This document shows positions 23,064-33,136 of a DNA stretch of 64,000 bases, piece by piece (the stretch's first letter is position 1; the number at the start of each line of letters is the position of its first letter). The DNA lies in contig VCJN01002089.1 in the NCBI GenBank assembly GCA_006384855.1, forward strand, positions 244,717 through 308,716, given 5' to 3'. The position numbers and the translations under genes are program-made. The notes beneath the pieces are model-generated. The model ran no database searches and was not told the DNA's origin. It was given only the letters and a program-made list of their open reading frames with translations. The DNA is from Tetraselmis striata. Taxonomy: Eukaryota > Chlorophyta > Chlorodendrophyceae > Chlorodendrales > Chlorodendraceae.

Positions 23064-24418
23064 TGCTGACACTGTGTGTTGTAGAGCATACATATTGTGT
23101 CAGAGTGTCTTGTCGATTGAATGAAACAAAGCAGGGACATACTTTGTGGCATAGCTAGCTGCATATAATCGATGGCGCCAGGCCGGGTTTTTTCTCTCCA
23201 TGTCAATATCAGGTAAAAGTACACATACAATAGTCCGCCGATGATGTCTGCATCTCAAGTACATACCAGGCAAGGCATCATATACTATGTAATGGTGGTC
23301 CTTGTATGTAATTCTGTATATATTGTCGATGCTGCTATCGTCATGTCAGAATGCACGTCCACCTGTCCATGTATTTTCCATACGGCATATTTTGCACGAG
23401 TGGTTTCATGATGCCATACAAGATATGCGCTCAGCGTCTCCTGGGTGCAGAGTATGGAGGCCTTGTAGCCGCTGCACAGTCAAGGTTTATTCCGGGGTTG
23501 TGCATAAGGTTCAAAATTGTCTGCCGGTATAATAAGTGCATCTAGGTTACATATATCATGACTGATAATGACACAAGGCCAGATTTTGACTCTTTACTCG
23601 TACATGGTACATGTAGTAAGCGCCATCTGAGATCGCATACCGAGGCCGTTGTGGGCATGACATTACATAGGGACTCACTCCAGCATTGCACGCGCCGCCA
23701 TTAATACATCCCCACTGGGGGGTACGTCTACTTGTGCGATATGCCTGAAACGCACTTATGGTTGACATAGAATATTTTTTGCCCTCCTCCACTGGCCGCG
23801 CTCAGAGGGGAGACCTATGAATCAGTCAAAACTAGCGCTTCAGAACACAATGGAATTCTCGACGCGATGGGGCAATATGACTTAGTGTTTGGGGACCGGT
23901 AAACTCCATTCAATGGCACAGGAAACCTCTGCGTGATCCTGTAGCGGCAGTACCTGTACATGTGCAGTTCTTATTCCGCCATTTGGTCTCCACCATGCTC
24001 AGTGTTATTTTGAATGTAAGGCTGTGTGCAATGTTGTTAATAATTATTGTTATGGCATAAGGCCCCCGGCGTGAATTTTATCCCAGCCCTGTGTGCATTA
24101 CACAGGATTTGCAGAATCAGGTTTTGCATTAATGGAAAATCTATGTTGCAGCGATGCAGGCTTTTGCAAAGCAGGCCAGCAACTTCACTCAAAATTCCGT
24201 ACAAATCTGTTTTGAGTGCTATCAATGGAGCGAAAACTTGTCATGTATGAATCTGTTGCCACTTCGCGTCTTGGTGATGTAGGAATTACAGACCCTGCAC
24301 ATCATCAGAACACATAAAAGAGGGGAGAGGGTCAGTCTACGCAGAATGCAGTGGGAACCATGAACATGTCATCACAACGCCGCAAAGCAGAGCAATCCGG
24401 TGTTATTTCCTAGTTGTA
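23064..24418. other. Intergenic region between convergent genes, no gene seen
   Basis: This lies between the end of the coiled-coil gene and the 3' end of the minus-strand proline-rich gene. TTACA at 24286-24290 (TGTAA on the minus strand) lies about 130 bp past the proline-rich gene stop and is its likely poly(A) signal. Other open frames are short and unremarkable. Confidence 0.5.
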
Positions 24419-26792
24419 TCAGACCTGATCAGCATCTTCGTCAGGCCAGTCATAGAACTCACTGCCCAACAAATTGGTCAGCCTCTCACGCAATGCAGTT
24501 AGAGATTCCACGTCGCCAGCTAGATGCGTTCCCGTCAGCGGTGGGGGTGGAGAAGGGTGCAGACGATCCAAAAACTTTAGAGAGGCACCTGTGGGCCCTG
24601 GAGGCGGCCGCGGTGACGGCGGGGAGGGTGGAGGGGGCGAGCAAGGCAGTATCTGCCAGGAAAAGCCCATGTCAGTAGAGGCGCTATTCATCATTTCCAT
24701 CAAATCGTGCCATGACATATAGTGACAAGTTCAAAATACATGCACAGGCATCGATATATTGGAGGCTATCTGCACCTTCCGATGCTTCTTTCTGCCTCTG
24801 AGCTGCTTATGAGTGGCCAGTACTGATTGAGAGGGAGAGGGCGGCACAGGTGGAGGAGGGGGACGATATGTGTAGAAATCCTGACAAAGCATATTGTCAG
24901 AGGGCAGCGTTAGCTTAAGTCTCGGACACAGCGTCTGCGCACATGCAGTCTCCATGACAGATGATAATACCTGGAGAACATCCATCAATGAAGTGCTCAC
25001 TCGCAGCTGGCTGGTGTGCGCTGTGACACCCTTGGGGGGCATAGGTGGAGGGATGGGGGGCCATGGTGGGGGTTGGGGACTAGGCGGGGGGCTTGGGGGA
25101 TGGGGTGGGGGGCTAGGCGGCGGTTCGTGCCATACCTCTGCGGTGTTCCGGGAACATAGAACAAAGAAAGTGTTATGTTAGAGCCACTGAACTCAGAGCG
25201 CACATATGTCATAGCGCAACTAGTAACGCAGGCAAAATGGTACAGAAGGAGATAAGTTGGAAACGTACTCAGGGCTGGCCATGGGGGTAGTGGTGCAGGT
25301 GGAGGGAAGGGTGGGGACTGGAGGGGTTGAGGGGGGATTGGTGGAGGCAGCGGGGGGGCAGGGGGCGACGGCGGTGGGCGGAGGAGCGACGTCCTGCGGC
25401 ATGCAGCATGAAAGTCAAAAGCATGTCTCTGTTATTTTTGCAAGTCCGGGTCAGAAGCAGAATCGCCATTAGGCCGGACAGATGGCTATGGGCATGGCAC
25501 ATACCAGTATTTGTGGGCCAGAATGGGCGGACTTGGGGGTGGAAATGGGGGAGGTGGGGGTGGGGATGGCGGGAGCGGGGGAGAGGGCGGCTGTGGAGGC
25601 CATGGAGGCCACGGGGGCAGAGTTGGTGGAGAAGGTGGGGGAGGTGGGGGAGACTTGGGCGATGGTGGGGGCTTGTTGTGTCGTGGCGGTCGCCGGGGCG
25701 CCGGTGGTGGCTTTGGGGGCTTCAGTGGCCTGTGCCAGACCGCGTGCATGGTGGATAAAGTAGATCCCTCCGCACATGTGCACAGTCACGCTGTGACCTC
25801 CCTCAATCTCCGCTTAAGCGATGGCAGCTCCAGAGTATTAATAGCAAGAACATACCTTGGTGGCGCACGTGGCGATTTTGGGGGTCGCGGTGGCGGAGGT
25901 GGCGGGTGTGGAGGTGGAGGTGGCACAGGTGGCGGGCGTGGAGGTGGAGGAGGGGAGGACGGGGGTGCTGCATAACATACAATAATGCACATCAAAGGTA
26001 TAGTCAGAGGTACAATCTGCTGCCTGTTGGGCTGATGGTAAGTCCAGGATAGCAAAGGGCAGGTAAGGTTACCTGGAGGAGGCGGCGGCGGCGATGGCGG
26101 TGGAGGAGGAGGTGGTGATAATGGTGGAGGAAAGGGGCTTGGGTGCACGATGTCCACTTCCCAGTTCAGGTCGCCCTCGCTTCCAGCTTTAGCTACCTGC
26201 CAAGTGTTTCGGAATCCGCATGTTACATATTCTCCAGCTAGTATCGTTGTGCATTAATACCGCATGCCTCCATATCAGAACCGGTACGAGAACATTCTTT
26301 GCTGCAATGCGGACCTGTGACACAGTGGCTAACCCCTCCACTGCGACCTTGCTGGAGCGCAGGCCCCATAAATGCGAGGTCGACGTGTGCAATAGGCCGG
26401 CAGAGCTCGACGTCTCCTGGCGCTTCTGGCGCAATTTCGCTGCCTGCTCCTGCCAAGCGCTGTGGAGTAGCTCCGTTGAACTATCCTTCACCTCGACAAT
26501 CCCAAGCTCCTGCCACGTACCCGGGTTGCAGCGCTGCGCTTTAACTGCTGCCAGCGTGAACTAACAGGCAACCGGCCACATAGTGGTATACGCGCTCCTC
26601 AGTGACACAGCTCCAGGGCCTCGCTCGCACCTCGGTAAGTGTCGAATCTCGCTCGTGTTGCAGCCGCACTTGCTTCCGCGGCCTCGACAGCATGACGGCG
26701 TCCTCGATATCCGCGAACAGGGATAGCGCGATGGCCAGCAGCACCGTGAGCACGCCGACGTTGGCTGCCGTCCTCGCCCCGCAGTACGCCAT
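24419..26792 (-). CDS. Proline-rich (extensin/pherophorin-like) membrane-anchored protein, 8 exons
   Basis: Eight exons splice in consistent phase: 26792-26631, 26533-26315, 26196-26073, 25967-25856, 25729-25505, 25393-25269, 25137-24776 and 24652-24419, giving about 520 residues and a TGA stop. All introns are GT-AG and 97-150 bp. The first exon has a hydrophobic segment (VGVLTVLLAIALSLFA, residues about 12-27) after a short N-terminus: a signal peptide or anchor. Exon 2 begins CNPGTWQELG. Exons 3-6 and the start of exon 7 encode long PPPSPPP-type runs with no repeat of fixed length. Exon 7 then has a non-proline domain, VSTSLMDVLQVLSSVM...CPRLKLTLPSDN, and the C-terminus is acidic (LLGSEFYDWPDEDADQV). 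Poly-Pro of this kind is hydroxylated and glycosylated in algal wall proteins (family knowledge). Continuity of proline frame across five junctions is the main evidence. A true pherophorin domain was not identified. Confidence 0.7.
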
Positions 26793-26979
26793 GTTCAGAG
26801 CTGCAGAAAATCCTCTCACATCTATCCGCTAGCGCCTATCAGCAAGTGGGTGGGATAGTGGGCGTCTGCCTGCAGTTGATGTCGCGCAAACATCGCTGAA
26901 CAGGCTGCACTATCTGACGGTAGTATTCACTGTAGTTCAAACACCATACTCTGTATTATATCTATCCATATATTTAATC

Positions 26980-27252
26980 CTTATGTCCTGAGTGCGCGGC
27001 GGTCGGACGAGTCCCACTCCCGGCGGGCCTCGACCTAGACCTCTATGAGTGAAGTGCGTCAGACCCCGCGCGCGACAGGACTCAGGTTCTGCTTAAATGT
27101 AGGCTTTTCCCTTCCCCAGTACCGGTACAGGTACTTTCCGTGCAATCTCTTGACGCTCTCCCTCACCTGTAACCGAAAAAGATACAGGACTCAGGAGGCG
27201 GATAAAAATCTAATGGCAACATAAAAATCTCCGGCCAACCCATAGTCGATAC
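26980..27252 (+). repeat. Dispersed repeat R1, copy interrupted by hAT
   Basis: The sequence from CGCGGCGGTCGGACGAG through CTCAGGTTCTGCTTAAATG and AAAATCTCCGGCCAACCCAT matches the reverse complement of about 53370-53640. It resumes after the hAT at 28722 (CCGTGCGGGTGTACTGGAGC). A shorter piece lies at about 15293-15370. No coding capacity is apparent. Confidence 0.8.
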
Positions 27253-27420
27253 CAGGGTTGGGCTGCAGTCCACTTTTGAATACTGCAGGCTGCAGTGCAG
27301 TACAGTAGGCTGCAGTGCAGGCTGCAGTACTGCAGCCTGCAGTGCAGCCTGCAGTTAAGGCTGCAGTCACCGGGCTGCAGTACTGCAGGCTGCAGTGCAG
27401 GCTGCAGTAGCACTGCATTT
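27253..27420. repeat. hAT left terminal and subterminal CTGCAG repeats
   Basis: After the terminal repeat come about fifteen overlapping CTGCAG/GCAGTGCAG palindromic motifs. The right end (about 28605-28705) has the same motif family. Such clusters are the usual transposase-binding sites in hAT elements (family knowledge). Confidence 0.75.
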
Positions 27421-27642
27421 GCTGATTTTAGGGAAGGGAAGGGCGGGAAAGTGAAGGGCAAAGGGGCTTCCATGGCGGATGCAGAGGGGCAGCAATCGTG
27501 GTGGAAGTTGTAATACATCATTAAATTGCCTACACAGGGGAAAAGCCTACTGTGTGTACATTTGTGTGTGTCCAACGATGATGCTGTCCCCACGCATGCA
27601 TAGTGAAACATGCGTAAAAAAGCATGATGGCATAAAAACCCT

Positions 27643-28017
27643 CTAATCCCCCGCCTCCTCATCCGTTGGCGCTGCCTCCTCATACTGCTCCAGCATGGAC
27701 TCCACCGCTTCCCATTGAATGCGGCTGGCCTCCCCCTCGCCCTCGCCATCAAGGACTTGGCTGGCCAGCCAATCCTCCCCGAATGGCTTGAGTAGATCCG
27801 CCGCCACGGCGCTGAAAGCAGCCTCCCCGTAGTACGACGCCAGTAGCTCCTTGACCTTGGCATCCAAATCCAGATTCTTCTGAATAAAGACGCAGGCACC
27901 CATGTTATCCAGGTTCATTCTATTTCTTAAGTGCATGGTGACAAGGCGTGGGGCCCCTCGTGGGGCAGTGAACCGTGTAGGCCGCCCGCGTCGGCTTAGT
28001 GGCACAGCCAACAACAC
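27643..28017 (-). pseudogene. hAT transposase C-terminal remnant
   Basis: The frame has an in-frame ATG at 27936 and reads MHLRNRMNLDNMGACVFIQK, close to the hAT C-terminal dimerisation signature (RNRLSPxxxxxLVFIKxNL, from family knowledge). An unusual acidic tail of about 65 residues follows, ending EEAAPTDEEAGD. The catalytic core and BED finger are not seen in this 1.46-kb element, so it is internally deleted and non-autonomous. The tail could be host-derived or simply lineage-specific. Confidence 0.6.
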
Positions 28018-28059
28018 AGGACGTTCGACTTCCTACTCTCGTCGGGCGGTAGGCTAGTG

Positions 28060-28564
28060 TCATGCGGCACGAAAAAAGACCAGACGGCACGGTTGTTCTC
28101 GCGCTGGGTGCCGCCCCAGCAGCCGGCGGCGGCTTTGCTGAGGATAGACAGGGGGGGGGGGGGGGGCACTGGGGTTCAGGCCTGAGAGTGGGTCATCTTC
28201 GCCGTTGTCGATGAGAACATCGTCGGCTTGCATCCCAAGTGGTGTCTGTGCCACTCGTGCTGACCTGTTGGCTGCAGTGCTGGCCGCTGCGGCGCCGGTG
28301 CTGTCCGCCTCGTCCGCCATCGCTGCTGCGCCTTGCTCCGCGGCAGACTGGTATCCCTTCATGTAATTGACGAAGAGTGACGAGAGGAGGATGAGCACGG
28401 TGAGCGTAAAGTGAGGATAGGTTCTGCTGGTGTGTGTGGTCTACTGGTATGTGCCCCGATGCGGCGACGTGTGATGGTACTGTACAAGCGAGTACGGTGC
28501 TATCCGTGGCGCTCGGACCTCCGGAACTGTCGCCATATGGCTTGTTATCATTGGCGGGCGCCAT
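28060..28564 (-). pseudogene. Unassigned hAT internal coding remnant
   Basis: A frame from ATG 28564 (MAPANDNKPYGDSSGG) and an overlapping one at about 28060-28398 (MADEADSTGAAAAS..., acidic; the latter starts at a non-ATG codon) read like one protein broken by a frameshift or an unplaced intron near 28430. A poly-G run at about 28150-28166 interrupts the C-terminal side. No BED zinc finger was recognised. It could be the disordered N-terminal part of the transposase. Confidence 0.3.
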
Positions 28565-29149
28565 CCAAACGCTATCCAGTGATATTTGGGGCTGTTTGGG
28601 TTACTGCACTGCAGTCCCTTTTCGGGAAGTACTGCAGACTGCAGTGCAGTAGGCTAACTGCAGGCTGCAGTTTCTGCAGTCTGCAGTGCACTCGATACTG
28701 CAGCCCAACCCTGGTCGATACCCGTGCGGGTGTACTGGAGCAGTGACTACATATTAAGCAGCACCTTGCGACCCGGGTTGTTTTTTTAAAAGTACAGGAA
28801 GTGGAAGTAGTTTAAATAGTGGAAGTCCTCGTATGCCGCAGCAAGCATCGTCTCGAATGGGCCGACGCCCAAACGGGTAGGGCAGACCTTTCGGGGTTCA
28901 GTATTTTCATGGCAGTATTGTATTAGACGGTGATCCGACAGCAGTGTTGGAAATTCTATCACTAGCCTTCAATTAGTCTTGACAATGCTCGGGCAATTTG
29001 CTTGACGACCAAAACCCAGGATTTACCTCGATCGTACCGTACCTCGACCGCTGCCTAACTAAACGGCCGTCGTAGAGACATTGCAAGGGTTTCACGCCGT
29101 TTCACCAGGGGTACCCTTGCAGGTTTCACTGGTGCCAGGCGGCATGTCA

Positions 29150-29736
29150 TGTGAGGAGATCATGTTAGGATTACAACCCTAGATCTCGACCTCACGAGAT
29201 CTAGGGTTGCCCTAGATCTAGGGTTGTCTAGAAATGCCCTCCTACGTAATCTCATTAGCACCGCTGACTAGATTACCAAACACGCTTGATAGCGCCGGCG
29301 TGGCATCCCACCAAGTGCTGAATAGATACCGCAGCGTAGACCATCTTGTAAATAATTCTCTTTTCACCACCACGCACCAACTTTGGATCCGACCATCTCG
29401 CCACATGTGGTACATCTTCTACGGCGTTAAGAATGCGCATACTGCGATGAGCAAACACACGGCACAGAAAGGTGCCCAATCAACCGCAGAGACCAACAAC
29501 AAATCAATTGACCACTGAAAAATTTCAGGAACAATAATCACACATGCCCACAAAACAAACAATCACCGGCTCAAAGATACCCTCACTATTTGAAAACACC
29601 AACTCATGGTGCCCAAGTGCAAGCTGGAGGTTGGTGAGCCCCCGCTCCCCTTTCCATTCATCATTTGATGTTAATACTGCGTATACCCATCACAACACTT
29701 GATAAAAAACAAATAATCAAAACATCATACAAAACA

Positions 29737-29789
<53 letters not shown>

Positions 29790-31315
29790 CAAACATACAA
29801 ACCAACAAAACAAACAAAGAAAAAATATACTACATGAAAAGAGAAAAGATATGAAACAAAACATTCATAACAACAATGAGAGACCGTGGTTGATCACATT
29901 AAGCCCTAAGCCAACCAACAACACCCGCGCAGTGCACCTTGTGTACTATTGCATGCCGCAATCGAGCATATGCACTTTCGATATGTGTCGCCATATGAAT
30001 TCCTTTGCGGTATACTCCTGCCATATTGGGTTCAGATGTGGTGGCAGCTTTAGGAATCAATGGTGTGGATTGTGCTCACCCAGTGATCCCCCAGGGGACG
30101 CCTTGGGGCGGGTCCTCGTGCTAACTGCCACTTATTATTGTCTCAATAATCGGTTCCAATCCGGAGACAAGATCTATTTTATTCTGACAAGCACCCGTCA
30201 TGCTGAACCACGTGACAACATACCGCCGTGGGTGCCGTGTCTTCGGAGGGGTACTGGTTCACACGGTGGTACGGCTTTGAGAGTGCCTCTTAGCAATGCA
30301 CAATGATTATTGCCATTTACCAACATGTCCGCTCTGCTTTGCATCGGGCCAACAACAGGCTGTGTTCTTTGGGTCTTCCATGGGCGCGCCATCAACGCCG
30401 TAACACACAATGCCATCAATAATACAGACATTGACCTCCACACGACCTTTTATCTACGAAGCCGGGGCGGGGCTCTACATAAATGCAATTTAGCAGTAAA
30501 TCGGCCCCAAAGTCTACATGTATTGCCTCGCTCCAATTAAGCTCAAACTACTGTCGCCATCGTCAAAAGTCGCGCCACCACGGTCTATAATGATCAGCAC
30601 TCAGTACTGTTTAGCTTGCCTCGGACACCGTCCGCGTAAACTATGTTGTCGTCACCAGGTGATGAGTGCAGTATGCAGCCGCGAGATATGGAACGGTCAG
30701 TTTTCGATATTTTGACATCAGTATTTTTATTACAAAAAGCCGCGGTTGACCGGCATTTACACAGGCTATGGCCTATCCAGCGGTACGTGCGTGTTGTAGC
30801 AGCCCCGCTGCAGCTTCGTCGATAAGAGGTCGTGCAAAATACATCATACAAAAACCTCAAAGACGTTTTGTGTAATTATCATATTCTACATGTGACACAC
30901 CAAAGTGCCATATCGTTGGCAAACATTCACTTCGAGGTTTCCACTCTGAAAATCTGCCATGCTGTTTTTTCAGCGTGTGACTGTCATTTGACAGCAATGA
31001 CATATGCTGCTGCTGCGATTACTAACACATTGCGCTGCCATACACTTTTCCACATATACCACCGCCAGCAGTAGACGCTTTTATGGCGGGGAGGAATGTG
31101 AGGAGATCATGTTAGGGTTACAACCCTAGATCTCGACCTCATTAAATGCCCTCCTACCTAATCTCATTATAGCACTGCTGACTAGATAAACAGACACACT
31201 TGATACCTCCGGCGTGGCATCCCACCGAGTGCTGAGTATATACCGCAGCTCAGATCACCTTGTAAATAATTCTCTTCTCACCACCACCAACTCTGAATCC
31301 GACCATCTCGCCAAA
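29150..31315 (+). mobile_element. Small non-autonomous LTR retrotransposon
   Basis: The two ends, 29150-29405 and 31097-31315, share TGTGAGGAGATCATGTTAG, GGCGTGGCATCCCACC and TTGTAAATAATTCTCTT in the same order and orientation. The left copy has an extra ATCTAGGGTT-repeat insertion, which accounts for its greater length. GGCGGGGAGGAA directly before the right copy is a polypurine tract like that of E2 (AGCGGGGTGGAA). The bases after the left LTR (TGTGGTACATC) may be the primer site. The 1.7-kb interior has no pol or gag motifs. A possible 4-5-bp target duplication (TGTC) is imperfect. Confidence 0.75.
29665..30306 (+). CDS. Unknown ORF inside the small LTR element
   Basis: The first third is a translation of a CGCA/CA microsatellite (about 29739-29787) and is unlikely to be real. 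The later part (about 29900-30306) is Cys-rich (CTFDMCRH, CGGSFRNQWCGLC) and stays open for about 130 codons, but has no recognised family. It may be a captured host fragment or chance. Confidence 0.2.
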
Positions 31316-31426
31316 TGTCCCGGGGGAGGAAAAACACATTATCTGAGCAGCCACGCGGCCGCGGTGCAGCACCGGCCGGGCTGGGCCGCCGATATGATGG
31401 TCGTGATGAAAAGCGCAATAATATAT

Positions 31427-31494
31427 ATAGCGTAAACGGTAGAGGCCACTATACTTCACTTTTGACTCACTGAAAATGGGACAATTTACTAGCT
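31427..31494. repeat. 68-bp inverted repeat, left arm
   Basis: Begins ATAGCGTAAACGG and ends TTACTAGCT. The reverse complement is at 37481-37548 with about two mismatches. The arms enclose about 6.0 kb that includes the whole exon-like tandem array. No clear target duplication was found outside the arms. Confidence 0.8.
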
Positions 31495-31893
31495 CACGCG
31501 CCAAACAATGTACTACAGACATACATATACAGCGCAAAGTACTGTACTCGCCGTCGCCGCCGCCATCCCTTATCCCGCCCACTCGAGTGGAGGGGGGGCT
31601 GCGCAGTACTACTAGTCGCTACTAGTATACCTTTCCACCACCGCCAAGGCTGCCCAGAACCCAAACCGGGCCGTGGCAGACAGTTAGCGACTATTCATAG
31701 GAAAGGATCCCACGCGACACAGGCATGCAGGGTCTTAACTTACACAAAAAGGCGCGAACGCCCGGATCCGTAACATGAATGGACTCCGCCTACCTTCGGC
31801 GTAGGTCTGCACGGCTGGTGAGTAGGCAGCTATAGAGACTTGCAGCTCACGCTATCGGTTACTGCCATGCAGGCTGGGGTAGGTCCCATCGCG

Positions 31894-33136
31894 ATGGAGG
31901 TGCCTAGCACCCCCCCCCCCCCCCCCCGTTTCCCCCCGCACGCGGCCACCCTCTCGAGAGTCTGCCAGCCGGTCCGCCCGACCCGCTCGACCAAGGGCTG
32001 CGTCTGCTCGACGTGCCCCCACCCAACGCTCTCGTCGCGTGGCGGCCCTTGACGTTGGACCTAGCCGGGCCGATACGCAGTCAGTGGCGGGTCAGGGGCA
32101 AGGCCCGCCAGCGGCAGACATGTCGCCGAGCTTGGCTGTCGCTGGCGATGCGGGCGAGGGCTGGCCTACGCATAGCGATAGCCACGCTGGGGAGAGCGGC
32201 GGGCAGGGAGCCGGCGCGTCGGCAGCCACGCCCTGTGGGATTGCGCTCGCATTAGGCGGGGGTGGGGGCGTGCCGGATGCCAGCGGCTCGGAGGCTGGTA
32301 AAGGCGCGACAACCACCATGCTCACGGTAAGAGCTGTGGAATAGGCGGGATGGAGGGCGGGGGGCGGGGGGGGGGGGGGGGGGGAGGTTGTGGCCGTGCT
32401 GTGATGTAATGCTGTGGTACTGTGGTGCACCTTTGCATTTTTATACGGCGTGCTAATTATGTCGCCATTACACGTTCGACTGACAGCCCCCGACTCCAAA
32501 AACTAGCACGAGCAACGCACTCCCTGCCCCCGCTGCCGACGAGTTGCAGCCGGCCTCAAAAGAAGCAACGCCAGTCGCCAAGGTGGGCGGCCGTGCTGCG
32601 ATGTAAAGTTGTTGTCCTGGGCGTCTGTTGTTTTCGGCTTGCTAATTATGTCGCCATCGCGCGTTCGACCCACAGCCCCCGATTGCAAAGCACGAGCGAC
32701 GCACCCCTTGCCTTGCTGCCGACGAGTCGCAGCCGGCCTCAAATGAAGCGACGCCAGTCGCCACGGTGGGCGGCCTTGCTTCGATGTAAGGCTATGCTAG
32801 GCTGTTTTAGTTTTCGACTGGCTAATTATGTCGCCATCGCACGTTCCACCCACAGCCCCCGAGTGCAAAACGTGGCACAAGCGACGCACCCCCTTCGCCT
32901 TGCAGCCGACGAGTCGCCGCCGGCTCGCATGCGCCACCAGTCGCAAGGGTGGGCGGCTTTGCTGCGATGTAAGGTTAAGCTAGGCTTTTGCAGTTTCCGG
33001 CTTGCTAATTATTATGCCGCCATCGCACGTTCCACCGATAGCCCCCGAGTCCCAAACCTTGCACGAGCGACGCATCCCCTCGCCCGATGCTGACGAGTCG
33101 CAGCCGGCTTCAACCGAGGCGACGCACGTCGCCAAG
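31894..33136 (+). CDS. Putative repeat protein built from tandem 32-residue exons
   Basis: An ATG at 31894 (MEVPST) runs into an 18-base poly-C tract. A shifted frame then reads a disordered Ala/Gly/Ser-rich segment (RPPSRESASRSARPARPRAA ... ADMSPSLAVAGDAGEG), ending at 32326 before GTAAGA. Three exon-like cassettes follow: 32487-32582 (96 nt), 32676-32765 (90 nt) and 32856-32948 (93 nt). All are bounded by CAG and GT, all phase 0 and all without stops. The first reads PPTPKTSTSN...AADELQPASK...VAK. A fourth (33042-33136) is 95 nt with a GC donor and would break the frame. The poly-C tract must differ by one base for a continuous start. No known family; expression is unproven. Confidence 0.35.

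Larger units (their letters stand above)
27245..28721. mobile_element. hAT-family DNA transposon with 8-bp target duplication
   Basis: The element proper is 27253-28713 (1461 bp). It starts CAGGGTTGGGCTGCAGT and ends with the inverted copy ACTGCAGCCCAACCCTG. GTCGATAC is duplicated directly outside both ends (27245-27252 and 28714-28721). Terminal CAGGG and an 8-bp duplication are hAT hallmarks. The uninterrupted copy of the host repeat at 53325-53640 has GTCGCTAC once at the same spot (reverse strand, 53362-53369), which confirms the boundaries. Both ends carry dense CTGCAG/TGCAGTGCAG subterminal repeats. Inside is a decayed transposase C-terminus on the minus strand. Confidence 0.92.

Noticed and set aside
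25327..25975. Gly/Trp-rich plus-strand ORFs
   Set aside because: They are antisense shadows of the proline-rich exons; only the minus strand has matching splice phases.
29665..29800. Thr/His-rich protein segment
   Set aside because: Translation of a CGCA/CA microsatellite.
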